DNA of 60,422 nucleotides, taken from NCBI GenBank assembly GCA_910586965.1, contig CAJUMF010000023.1:1-60422 (forward strand), written 5' to 3'. Source of the DNA: an uncultured Dorea sp. Its GTDB lineage: Bacteria; Bacillota; Clostridia; Lachnospirales; Lachnospiraceae. The translations under genes and the position numbers were made by a program. The notes under the pieces were generated by a model that worked only from the letters and a program-made list of their open reading frames with translations, was not told the origin of the DNA and ran no database searches. How positions within the stretch are numbered: the stretch's first letter is position 1; each line of letters starts with the position of its first letter. Below are positions 33,345 through 41,972 of the stretch, one piece after another.

Positions 33345-34116
33345 TCTTTTCATCCTCCTCAACCATCTGCAGAATCTCTTTTATAAAAGCCTCATAATCT
33401 TTCGCCGGTGCAGACCTTGACGAATACTCAAATATATTCACTCCGTGCGCCGGTGCCTCGGCCGCTGCCACGCTATTGCGTATCACTGTATCAAAGACGG
33501 CTGTACCAAGCTGATCCGCCACGGTTCCCGCCATTTCTTGTACATCCCTGGAAAGTTTCCTTCTTTTCTCATATTTCGTCAGGATAATCCCCATGATCTT
33601 CAAATGCGGATTCACTGACTGCCGTACAGTTTCATAGGTTTCCTTTAGCTGCACGAGACCGACAAGGCTCAATATCTCAGCCGCCATCGGTATGATCAGG
33701 TAGTCCGCTGCACTATAGCCGTTAAGTGTAAGAATATTAAACGCAGGCGGAGTATCTATAATAATATAATCATACAACTTCTCTACAGGCTCCAGGAGCT
33801 TTTTAAGCAGCAGCTCCCTGTTCCCGCCTCTGAGGGTAGCTTCCGCGCTGCTTAGTAAGATATTGGACTGAATAATATCAATATCGCTGATTCGGTGGAT
33901 AATCTCATAAACAGTGGCATCTCCCTTAAGTCCTTCATAGATTGTCGGTCCTTTATCAATGTCCACCCCCAGGCTGAAGCCAAGATTACCTTGCGGATCC
34001 ATATCCACAGCCAGTACTTTATACCCTTTTCTCGCCAGTCCGGCTGCAAGTGCGGCAGTAGTTGTCGTCTTTCCGACTCCGCCCTTCTGGTTTGTTAATA
34101 CGATCGTATGTGCCAC
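33337..34116 (-). CDS. ParA/Soj-type ATPase of the motility locus
   Basis: A 259-residue Walker-type partition ATPase with deviant Walker A KGGVGKTTT (10-18), the A' segment VDMDPQGNLG, and switch IIIDTPPAF. It resembles ParA/Soj rather than FlhG/MinD: there is no FlhG N-terminal activator motif and no clear C-terminal amphipathic membrane helix. The start is GTG with GGAGGA upstream. No ParB is encoded here. Its place between an EAL-HDOD gene and a ComFB gene, with flhF and flhG absent, suggests it places chemotaxis or flagellar complexes (inference). Confidence 0.85.
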   Translation of the reverse strand: MAHTIVLTNQKGGVGKTTTTAALAAGLARKGYKVLAVDMDPQGNLGFSLGVDIDKGPTIYEGLKGDATVYEIIHRISDIDIIQSNILLSSAEATLRGGNRELLLKKLLEPVEKLYDYIIIDTPPAFNILTLNGYSAADYLIIPMAAEILSLVGLVQLKETYETVRQSVNPHLKIMGIILTKYEKRRKLSRDVQEMAGTVADQLGTAVFDTVIRNSVAAAEAPAHGVNIFEYSSRSAPAKDYEAFIKEILQMVEEDEKNG

Positions 34117-34190
34117 TTTTTATTCCTCCATCTATGACATAAGCTGACAGGGACACGTTGCCTTTGTCAGCTTATCCAAGTTATATCATT

Positions 34191-35474
34191 TTATAACACT
34201 TCTTCTTCTAATTTTTTTACCTCTTCCTGCGGCCGTTCCATATCTGTCATCAGACTGTGCCAGATTGCATTAACCTCTTCTGCACAGTCCACATAAATCT
34301 GTGCAAGCCCGGAGCTTGATATACCAAGCTCCTCCGCATACATCTTACTGGCTTTCCAGTCTGCTTTCTCATAGGCGATCACAAGATTCTGAATCGCTCC
34401 TGCCGGCCCGGTGCCATCAAGCAGCGCCACCTTGATCTCCTCGGCAACCGGAATCTCTTCAAGCAACTCTGCCAAAGGCGCCTCTACCATATAATCCAGT
34501 GTAGAGAACATTCCCATCATATACGCATCATTGGAAGAAATCTTACATTCCGGAGCTCTCTTTACAAGCTCCGACGCCAGCTTCGCCCTGAGGAATGAAA
34601 TCTTAAGAATCTCCTCTGAACCCTCGCTCCTATCCTGGTCAAAGCTTAACATATATACCCAGTGCCTGAGCTGTCCGATTCCCAGCGTAATCAACGCCTG
34701 CCGTAAGGATGCCGTTCTCGTCCGGAGGGCAAAATATGCAGAATTGACAAGTCTCAGAAGCGCATATGTAAGCCCGGCGTCACGACTGATGATCTCTTCC
34801 ACCTCACCAAAATTCGGTTCATCCTTGGACACTGCAATGACAAGCTGGAAGAAATTCCCCTGCATATACTCCACTTTGTCAACCTTGGAAACCATAGTAT
34901 TAGCCATATAATTTCCTTCCAGATAGTCAATATCAAGCTCCATCGCTGCTTCATACTGCTCTTTTGTGTTAATCTCTGTGGCGATACACTGCCTTCCGAA
35001 TCCCTTTGCCATCTCAATAATGTTAAGCACTGTCCGCTGCTTCTGCGGGTTATTCTCATACCCTGTCATATTAATGCGGATATATGATGCATAATCCAAC
35101 ATGCTGAAATACTTCGGCGAAAACTGGAAGTCATTGATGGCAAATTTGTAGCCTGCCTCACAGTATTTCTTAATCAGCGGCATCGCCAGCGGATGAATGA
35201 TCACCGTGTCCTCAATCTGAATGATAACTTTATCTTGCCCAAACATCTTCGGCGTATTCCTAAGAAGCAGTGACGGAGTAAATGTCACAAACATTAACCC
35301 ATCGTTAATAATCTTCGCACTATTGGCAACAAGGAAGTCCGAGATTGTATCTGCCGCCGTAGCCTCGCTGCTATTATACATGCTGTCCTTCCCGCCCTGG
35401 AATACCAGCTCGTACCCGATAACCTTACCACTCTGTTTTTCTTTAATTGCCTGTCTTACTACACATCTATCCAT
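34191..35474 (-). CDS. EAL-HDOD domain signalling protein (YuxH-like)
   Basis: A 427-residue protein with an N-terminal EAL-like domain (about 1-200) and a C-terminal HDOD domain (about 205-410). The EAL domain is degenerate: the signature reads YELVF and DDFG-like positions read NDFQF, so phosphodiesterase activity is unlikely. The HDOD part has the LLRLVNSAYF segment. Family members act as protein scaffolds or c-di-GMP-linked regulators of motility. It begins at the cheV stop (TAATG) with AGGTGG upstream, so it is coupled to cheV. Confidence 0.88.
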   Translation of the reverse strand: MDRCVVRQAIKEKQSGKVIGYELVFQGGKDSMYNSSEATAADTISDFLVANSAKIINDGLMFVTFTPSLLLRNTPKMFGQDKVIIQIEDTVIIHPLAMPLIKKYCEAGYKFAINDFQFSPKYFSMLDYASYIRINMTGYENNPQKQRTVLNIIEMAKGFGRQCIATEINTKEQYEAAMELDIDYLEGNYMANTMVSKVDKVEYMQGNFFQLVIAVSKDEPNFGEVEEIISRDAGLTYALLRLVNSAYFALRTRTASLRQALITLGIGQLRHWVYMLSFDQDRSEGSEEILKISFLRAKLASELVKRAPECKISSNDAYMMGMFSTLDYMVEAPLAELLEEIPVAEEIKVALLDGTGPAGAIQNLVIAYEKADWKASKMYAEELGISSSGLAQIYVDCAEEVNAIWHSLMTDMERPQEEVKKLEEEVL

Positions 35475-36394
35475 TACGCATCCCACCTAGTCAACAATTC
35501 ATCCATAACAGTTACAAGATGACCGATTTCCGGCTTTGAAAGCTGTTCGTCCGCTCCGATTTCCCTTCCTTTAATCTGCATCTCAGGGCTGATTAACGAT
35601 GAGAAGATAATAAGCGGAATCTGTCTTAAATTGCTATCCGATTTCACAAGCTTGGTCAGCCTGTGACCGTCCATCTTCGGCATCTCTATATCCGTAATAA
35701 TGAGCGCTGCCTGCTCCCGCAGCTCATCCGGATCAGAATCCTTAATTGCATGCAGGTAATTCCATGCCTCCTGTCCGTTGTTGAACTGCACAAGGTTCAC
35801 ATAGCCCGCCTGACGAAGCGCCCTCTCGATAAGCTTCGCCAAAAGAATCGAATCCTCTACACAGATAATTCTCGCATAGTTCTTCTGACGCTCTCCTAAC
35901 GCATCAATCTCATCAATCTGAATGCTGGTCTCCGGGGCGATCTCTGCAACAATCTTTTCAAAATCCAGGATTGTGACAAGTTCTCCTCCGCACTGGGCAA
36001 TTCCTGTCGCAACGCCTTCTTCGCCTTTATTCAGTGTCTTATCCGGCTTCTGGATATCATTCCATGAAATCCTCTGGATACCGACAACCGACTGTACGCG
36101 GAATGCGATATTCATCTTATTAAAATTCGTGATCACAAAAAGATCACGCGGCTGCCTCTCCGTCTGCTGACCGGTCAGATAAAAAGGAAGATCCACTACC
36201 GTAAGCATTGTATCACGCGGTTTAAAAATCCCTTCCACCGATGAGTGGGCATGCGGCATCGGCTTTACCTTATCCGACATCATAATCTCCTTTACCTTTG
36301 CCACATTAATACCATATAATTCGCCGTAGATCATGAATTCCATGATTTCTATTTCATTCGTTCCAGATTCCAAAAGTATCTCTGTATTCGCCAT
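35474..36394 (-). CDS. cheV: Chemotaxis coupling protein CheV
   Basis: A 306-residue protein with a CheW-like domain (about 12-160) that couples receptors to CheA, and a receiver domain (about 175-305) with phospho-acceptor Asp235 in LIITDIEMPKMDG. It is the only CheW-type protein in the window. A strong sigma-D promoter precedes it, making it the head of a late signalling operon with the EAL-HDOD, ParA and ComFB genes. Confidence 0.95.
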   Translation of the reverse strand: MANTEILLESGTNEIEIMEFMIYGELYGINVAKVKEIMMSDKVKPMPHAHSSVEGIFKPRDTMLTVVDLPFYLTGQQTERQPRDLFVITNFNKMNIAFRVQSVVGIQRISWNDIQKPDKTLNKGEEGVATGIAQCGGELVTILDFEKIVAEIAPETSIQIDEIDALGERQKNYARIICVEDSILLAKLIERALRQAGYVNLVQFNNGQEAWNYLHAIKDSDPDELREQAALIITDIEMPKMDGHRLTKLVKSDSNLRQIPLIIFSSLISPEMQIKGREIGADEQLSKPEIGHLVTVMDELLTRWDA

Positions 36395-36433
36395 AATATG
36401 CCATCCCTTCTCTTATACATAATCCTATATTTA

Positions 36434-36459
36434 ATATCGGCAGAAATCTATATTTTTTA
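36434..36459 (-). promoter_or_regulatory. Sigma-D (FliA) promoter of the cheV operon
   Basis: On the minus strand TAAA (36456-36459), 14 bases, then a perfect GCCGATAT (36434-36441), 40 bases before cheV in the gap after cheD. Confidence 0.75.
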
Positions 36460-36472
36460 AGCCGCGAAAACT

Positions 36473-36955
36473 TTAAAGAATGATTTCAGGACGACCTGAG
36501 GTACGAATCTTAACGCTTCCGTCTTCTGCATCAACCAGCATTGTTCTTGCATAGTTAAGCCCCACGTCTTTCTTCAGAATCCGAATCTGCTCCATCCTCA
36601 TAATCGCTTCCACACTTCTGATGTTTCTCTCTCCAATATTACCGATTCCACCGGCACCTTTCATATCAAACATCTTGGCACCGCCTGCGATCTTGCACTG
36701 ATAGCGCCTTTTCACTCCACCAAAAGCTCCCATCTTGCGCAGCATCTCTTGTATTCCCGTATCTGCAAACTTAAAGACATTCATGTCGGACATGTTGCCA
36801 GCCTCCGGCAACATGATATGAAGCAGCGCAGCGAGTTTAATTGCTGGGTCATACAGGCTGATACCAATACAAGAGCCAAGTGCATAAGTGATGAGCACTC
36901 CCTCTCTTCTTGCAATCTTCATATCCGCTATTCCAACTTTTATTTCTTTATTCAT
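36473..36955 (-). CDS. cheD: Chemoreceptor glutamine deamidase CheD
   Basis: A 160-residue enzyme that deamidates receptor glutamines and boosts CheC phosphatase. The catalytic triad is readable: Thr23 and Cys29 in LITYALGSCIG, His46 in LLHIMLPEA. It overlaps cheC by 8 bases, in keeping with their partnership. It appears to be the last gene of the long early operon before the cheV promoter. Confidence 0.95.
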   Translation of the reverse strand: MNKEIKVGIADMKIARREGVLITYALGSCIGISLYDPAIKLAALLHIMLPEAGNMSDMNVFKFADTGIQEMLRKMGAFGGVKRRYQCKIAGGAKMFDMKGAGGIGNIGERNIRSVEAIMRMEQIRILKKDVGLNYARTMLVDAEDGSVKIRTSGRPEIIL

Positions 36956-37574
36956 ACGGAGTCACCAGCCTATCCATCAGATAATTTAAAGACTGAATAT
37001 CAGGAAGCATCAGGAGATTGCTGTCTACATTCCTTCCCCCGATGATACACTTTCCTGTAATCATCATCAGCTTATCAGACACATATCCGAATTCCGCCAT
37101 CGGGACTGTCATGATCCCGCCCAGCATATTTACGGAAAAGGCCGGTACAGATAAAGAAATTTCCATATCAGCCAATTTCGACAGAGAAAGTATGTAAGAA
37201 GATATGATAATATTACCGACCTCTGTCACTGCTGAAATTTCCATCTCGCCCATTTGTTCATAACCGCTAATGCTTTCCCTAAGAACACATTGCAGAACTT
37301 CATTAATAAAATCCATTTTCATGATGAACAGCATAACCCCGCTGACATCTCCAGTCATCTGTACCAGTACACCGGATACCATTTCCTCCGGATGTCCCAA
37401 CAGATCCACAGCCTCATTATAACCAAGAATCTCTACTTTTGGGACGGTCATCTCAACCCCGATCTTTAACAGACCTGACAGCGCTGTAGCCGCATTCCCT
37501 GTCCCGATACTTCCGATTTCCCGCATCATATCCTTTACGGTGTCATCCATGTCTTCATAACGTGTAATTTTCAT
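36948..37574 (-). CDS. cheC: CheY-P phosphatase CheC
   Basis: A 208-residue CheC-type protein with two phosphatase half-sites, E-I-G-S-I-G-T-G-N at the N-terminus and the EISAVTEVGNII region later. It removes phosphate from CheY and is stimulated by CheD. It sits between the hook-basal-body genes and cheD. CheA, CheB, CheR and CheW are not encoded nearby. Confidence 0.93.
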   Translation of the reverse strand: MKITRYEDMDDTVKDMMREIGSIGTGNAATALSGLLKIGVEMTVPKVEILGYNEAVDLLGHPEEMVSGVLVQMTGDVSGVMLFIMKMDFINEVLQCVLRESISGYEQMGEMEISAVTEVGNIIISSYILSLSKLADMEISLSVPAFSVNMLGGIMTVPMAEFGYVSDKLMMITGKCIIGGRNVDSNLLMLPDIQSLNYLMDRLVTPYE

Positions 37575-37601
37575 ACTGCACCACCTCTCCCGTCTTTTTC
37601 A

Positions 37602-38309
37602 CTATGAGCGCAGACCATTCACCGTCTGTTCTATTTCATCGGATGTCTGCACCATCTTAAGCGCATACGTGTAAGCTCTGGAAGCCACGACTGTATCTGA
37701 CATCTCCTGAGCCATGTCTGTATTAGACAGTTCCAGATACCCCTCCATTACATTCGCTCCGTCTACACGGATTGGATTTCCGTTCTTAGGCACCGGACTG
37801 AATTCTGTTGAGCCGACAGACTCCATACCGTTGGTATTGGCAAACGTAAAAACTCCCGGCCTTCCCGTCAGTTCTTCATTAATATAACGAATCGGATTCC
37901 CGTTTCCGTCGAGAACATATTTCTGCGCATCGCTGAGCAGATAAAAATATCCGTCATTGTGCAAAGACACCGAAAAATTACCGGCACGAGTATAGGTAAT
38001 CTCATTCGTCGTCTGATTCCGCAGCATAAAGAAACCGTCCTGATCCAGAATTGAAAAGTTGAAGCCGCCTTCCGCTGCTGCCGTAACTCCATTGGAAGAA
38101 AAATCCGTATTCGTGTGCTGCATACGAACGCCCGTACCTGTGGTCACCCTGTCCTGGCTGTGCATATTATAATACATCAAATCCATGAATACGGAACTTT
38201 TGGATTTATAGCCCACTGTATTTACATTCGCTACATTGTTTGATATTACATTTAACTTATCCTGCTCTGTTATCATGCCTCTGGCACCTGAATAAAAAGA
38301 AGCATTCAT
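37602..38309 (-). CDS. flgG: Flagellar hook-basal body protein, FlgG/FlgF (FlhP) type
   Basis: A 235-residue rod/hook family protein. The N-terminal motif LNVISNNVANVNTVGYK and the C-terminal LELSNTDMAQEMSDTVVASRAY are diagnostic. In Firmicutes two such genes (flhO/flhP or flgF/flgG) follow fliA and form the distal rod. Which of the two is FlgG is uncertain. The 3' part overlaps nothing, and cheC follows after 27 bases. Confidence 0.85.
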   Translation of the reverse strand: MNASFYSGARGMITEQDKLNVISNNVANVNTVGYKSKSSVFMDLMYYNMHSQDRVTTGTGVRMQHTNTDFSSNGVTAAAEGGFNFSILDQDGFFMLRNQTTNEITYTRAGNFSVSLHNDGYFYLLSDAQKYVLDGNGNPIRYINEELTGRPGVFTFANTNGMESVGSTEFSPVPKNGNPIRVDGANVMEGYLELSNTDMAQEMSDTVVASRAYTYALKMVQTSDEIEQTVNGLRS

Positions 38310-38334
38310 CCGCTAATCACCTCCACACTATTCC

Positions 38335-39084
38335 TTATGTTGGTCCAATCTGTACGATCTTTGCTGCAAGCTGGTCGTACATCCTGAGCACCTGTGCCGC
38401 ACTTTGCAGCGCCCGCTCCGTTGCCATCATCTCTGTGTATTCCTTGATAACATCCACATTGGAATCCTCTAAGAACTTCTGCATCATAGGCGTATTCACA
38501 TCCCGCGGCGCTCCTGTTGCAACAAACATATCACCTGTTGTCTTCTCCAGCTCTGTATCATAATCCTGGAAATCCACTACTCGGATCCTTCCGAAATACT
38601 GTCCGTTCTCCTCTGAAGTCAGATTCCCCAATGAGTCACAGGCAATCTTATCTGTCCCAAGATAGATCGGTCCGTTGGTTCCTAAGACACGCCCTACACC
38701 GTCAAGATAAAGATAGCCTTCATTATCAAGAATAAATGAGCCATTTCTCGTATATGTAACGCCATTTCCTGACTGCACGGCAAAAAAACCGTCGCCTTGA
38801 AGTGCAAAGTCCAGCGAACTTGCAGTAGGGGTGAGCCCTCCCTGCTTATAACTGGTCACATTGCCATCACCGGTAACAATACAGTTCATCCGTCCGATTG
38901 GAGTCGGGTTGCTCTTATCTGTATTACCGATCCGGTATATCATCTCATCCTGAAATGTCGTCTGTGTAAAAGTATCCTGTCTAAACCCAGGCGTTGAAAT
39001 ATTCGCCATATTATTACCGATTACATTCAAGTTCCTTGTCTGTGTCAGCACACCCGATGCCAGGTTATAGAATCCTTTAAACAT
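38335..39084 (-). CDS. flgF: Flagellar hook-basal body protein, FlgF/FlgG (FlhO) type
   Basis: A 249-residue rod protein with N-terminal LNVIGNNMANISTPGFR and C-terminal SNVDVIKEYTEMMATERALQ. It starts 8 bases inside the fliA end, so it is translationally coupled. It pairs with the next gene as the two distal-rod subunits. The exact name (FlgF, FlgG or FlhO) cannot be fixed from sequence alone. Confidence 0.85.
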   Translation of the reverse strand: MFKGFYNLASGVLTQTRNLNVIGNNMANISTPGFRQDTFTQTTFQDEMIYRIGNTDKSNPTPIGRMNCIVTGDGNVTSYKQGGLTPTASSLDFALQGDGFFAVQSGNGVTYTRNGSFILDNEGYLYLDGVGRVLGTNGPIYLGTDKIACDSLGNLTSEENGQYFGRIRVVDFQDYDTELEKTTGDMFVATGAPRDVNTPMMQKFLEDSNVDVIKEYTEMMATERALQSAAQVLRMYDQLAAKIVQIGPT

Positions 39085-39871
39085 GAGACCCCTCCTTTCC
39101 TTTTGCCCCTATATTCATTTCCTGCTGAAGATATTCTTTCAGCTTGCGGATTGCATTTGCATGAATCTGCGAAATCCTCGGCTCACTTACTTCCATGACT
39201 GATGCAATCTCTTTCATATTTAACTCCTCTACATAGTAAAGGGAAATTACCAGTTTCTCTTTATCTTTCAAAGCATCGATTCCGTCCTTTAAAACCTGGC
39301 GGAATTCATTTTCGAGATATTTTTCTTCCGGCTGCTTTGCAAAATCCAGCGAGAGAAGTGAAGACACTTTCTGTTTCTCCTGGGTTTCCTCCATCACCAT
39401 ATCAAGTGACAGCACCGAGGACAGATTCATCTTTCCCATAACCTCCTGGATCTTATCCGGCTTCATCCCCAGTTCTTTGGCAATCTCATCAATCGCCGGC
39501 ATCACACCGCTTCTGGCGTACATCTCTGACGCCTTATCCTGTATCTCCTTAAAGCTTTTACGAACCGTCCTGGGCACCCAGTCCTGCTTTCTGGCTATAT
39601 CAATGATCATTCCATGTATCCTTCTGGACACATAAGTCTCAAACTTGGCATTCTTTCCAGCATCATACTTATCAAGAGCTTTCATCAATACGATTACGCC
39701 CTCATTTATGATGTCTTCCACCTGGGTAAACCCAAGATAGACATCTCGCATCTGCACTGCTATGCTCTTTACGATATAAAGGTAGCGGAGAGTAAGCTCT
39801 TTTTTTATCTCAGCACTGCCTGTTGCCTGATATAATGCAAGAAGCTCTTCATTTGTCCTGCTGTCTTCCAT
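39077..39871 (-). CDS. fliA: Flagellar sigma factor FliA (sigma-28/SigD)
   Basis: A 264-residue sigma factor that directs RNA polymerase to GCCGATAT-type promoters, of which three are found downstream. Region 2 shows YLGFTQVEDIINEG and FETYVSRRIHGMIID; region 4 shows EELNMKEIASVMEVSEPRISQIH. It follows flhA after only 25 bases, whereas flhF and flhG usually lie between them. FlgM, encoded at 27662-27970, is its inhibitor. Confidence 0.96.
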   Translation of the reverse strand: MEDSRTNEELLALYQATGSAEIKKELTLRYLYIVKSIAVQMRDVYLGFTQVEDIINEGVIVLMKALDKYDAGKNAKFETYVSRRIHGMIIDIARKQDWVPRTVRKSFKEIQDKASEMYARSGVMPAIDEIAKELGMKPDKIQEVMGKMNLSSVLSLDMVMEETQEKQKVSSLLSLDFAKQPEEKYLENEFRQVLKDGIDALKDKEKLVISLYYVEELNMKEIASVMEVSEPRISQIHANAIRKLKEYLQQEMNIGAKGKEGSHV

Positions 39872-39896
39872 CAGCCCTCTCCCCTCCTTTTTTTCC

Positions 39897-41969
39897 CTAC
39901 TTAGTTATATTGCCAATTGCCTGTATCTGCACATTGTTAGTAATCTCATGAAATGACAGAACATAGATTGACGGATAGAACTGCTCTAACATCCGGTATA
40001 CATACACGCGGATTACCTGACTGGTCAGGATAATCGGCTCCTGCGATAAGTCATGGAACTTCTTCACTGCATTTCCAATCTGCATTACCACATTCTGCAT
40101 TACATCCGGCGGCAATGCCATGTAATACCCCTGCTCACCCTTTGTCAGGCTCGATACCATCATTTTCTCAAGATCTGCATCCAATGTAAGTACCCGCATC
40201 TGCCCGTCCCGGCAGAACTTGCTTGTTATGGTTCTCTTAAGAGCGGTCCTTATATTCTCGATAATTGTCGTCATGTCACTTCCGGTTCCGGCCGCATCTG
40301 AGATTGTCTCCATAATTGTCTCCATATCCTTGATCGGAATACCTTCTTTTAAGAGACTCACTAAGATTTTTTGAAGTGTTCCATAGGGAACAATCCCAGG
40401 AACCACCTCCTCTACAAGGCTGCCTGCCCTCTCTTTCAGGCTCTCTGCCAGCTTCACTACCTCTTCCCTGTTAAGAAGCTCATGAGCATGCCTTCGGATT
40501 GTCTCAGACAGATGCGTAACCATAACAGATAACGGATCGATAACGGTATATCCGTATATCTCCGCCATCTCCTTATTCTCCGGAAGAATCCATTTACTCG
40601 GGATACCATATGCCGGTTCAATCGTCTCGATTCCATCGATCTCCCCAACCGGTTCATCCGGTTCAAGCGCCAGATAATGATCCACCAGAATCTCTCCGCG
40701 CTCAACCTCTTCTCCCTTTATCTTGATCACATACTGGTTAGTTGTTAGACTGGAACTGTCACGCAAACGTACAGAGGGTACGACAAATCCCATCTCCTGC
40801 GCATATTGTCTTCGGAAAATGACAATACGATTGATCATCTTCCCTCCGCTTCCTTCATCGACAAGTGGAATCAGACTGTATCCAAATTCCATCTCGATCG
40901 GCTCCACGCCAATCAATGCATAGACATTGTTAATATCCCTGTAATACTCTTCTTCGCTCGGTTCTGCTGTTTCCGCATCCGGTGTACTCAACATACCAAG
41001 CTCCTGCGCCGCAGCGGCTTCTGCAACTTCCTTCATTCTGCCCTGCAGACGGTATCCGGTAATCAAAAGCGCCGCTGACAGTATCCCTAACTGGATCTTC
41101 GGCATTCCCGGTATCAGTATAAGAACGGCCAAAACCGCGCCGGTAAACATAATTGCTCTTGGCTGAGACTTGAACTGCCCGGATACATCTTCGTTGAGAC
41201 TTCCCTCCGACACAGATCTTGTCACGATCATACCAGTTGCAGTGGATATAAGAAGCGCCGGTATCTGTGATACCAGGCCATCACCAACTGTAGCAATCGA
41301 GTAAATAGAAAGTGCATCTTCAAGTGTCATGCCGGCCTGCACGATTCCGATAATAAATCCGCCAATCAGATTGACAAAGGTGATAATGATCGACATGACC
41401 GAATCACCTTTTACAATCTTCGTAGCACCGTCCATAGCACCGTAGAAATCTGATTCCCGCTGGATCTTTGAACGTCTTGCTTTTGCTTCGGCTTCCGTGA
41501 TCAATCCGGCACTTAAGTCCGCATCAATAGCCATCTGCTTACCTGGCATCGCATCCAATGTAAATCTGGCTGCAACCTCAGCGACACGCTCTGCGCCTTT
41601 TGTGATAACGATAAACTGTACTAAAACGATGATAAAAAAGATTACAAAACCGACAACAACATTCCCGCGCAGTACAAATGTACCAAACGCCTGAATTACC
41701 TGTCCGGACTGCCCTTGATTTGTCAGGATGTTTCTTGTAGAGGACACGTTAAGTCCAAGACGAAACAACGTCGTAACAAGCAAAAGCGAAGGGAATGTAG
41801 ACAATTCCAGTGGCTCTCTGATGTTCATGCTTATAATCAGAACAACCATAGAAACCGCAATATTTATAATAATTAATATGTCCATCAAAAACGGACTCAA
41901 AGGAATAATCAAAAGCAGGACAATGACAAGTACAAACACTGTCACTGCATTACTCAGTATTTTTTTCAT
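39897..41969 (-). CDS. flhA: Flagellar export apparatus protein FlhA
   Basis: A 690-residue inner-membrane export gate component. The N-terminal half holds about eight helices and the conserved FHIPEP-type region; here ARFTLDAMPGKQMAIDADLSAG is visible (partly quoted). The C-terminal cytoplasmic domain (about 345-690) binds chaperones and cargo. It follows flhB by three bases in the canonical order. Confidence 0.97.
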   Translation of the reverse strand: MKKILSNAVTVFVLVIVLLLIIPLSPFLMDILIIINIAVSMVVLIISMNIREPLELSTFPSLLLVTTLFRLGLNVSSTRNILTNQGQSGQVIQAFGTFVLRGNVVVGFVIFFIIVLVQFIVITKGAERVAEVAARFTLDAMPGKQMAIDADLSAGLITEAEAKARRSKIQRESDFYGAMDGATKIVKGDSVMSIIITFVNLIGGFIIGIVQAGMTLEDALSIYSIATVGDGLVSQIPALLISTATGMIVTRSVSEGSLNEDVSGQFKSQPRAIMFTGAVLAVLILIPGMPKIQLGILSAALLITGYRLQGRMKEVAEAAAAQELGMLSTPDAETAEPSEEEYYRDINNVYALIGVEPIEMEFGYSLIPLVDEGSGGKMINRIVIFRRQYAQEMGFVVPSVRLRDSSSLTTNQYVIKIKGEEVERGEILVDHYLALEPDEPVGEIDGIETIEPAYGIPSKWILPENKEMAEIYGYTVIDPLSVMVTHLSETIRRHAHELLNREEVVKLAESLKERAGSLVEEVVPGIVPYGTLQKILVSLLKEGIPIKDMETIMETISDAAGTGSDMTTIIENIRTALKRTITSKFCRDGQMRVLTLDADLEKMMVSSLTKGEQGYYMALPPDVMQNVVMQIGNAVKKFHDLSQEPIILTSQVIRVYVYRMLEQFYPSIYVLSFHEITNNVQIQAIGNITK

Positions 41970-41972
41970 GCT

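Noticed and set aside
37602..39084. Two adjacent rod-type genes as a recent duplication
   Set aside because: They differ widely in sequence and correspond to the normal pair of distal-rod genes in this position.
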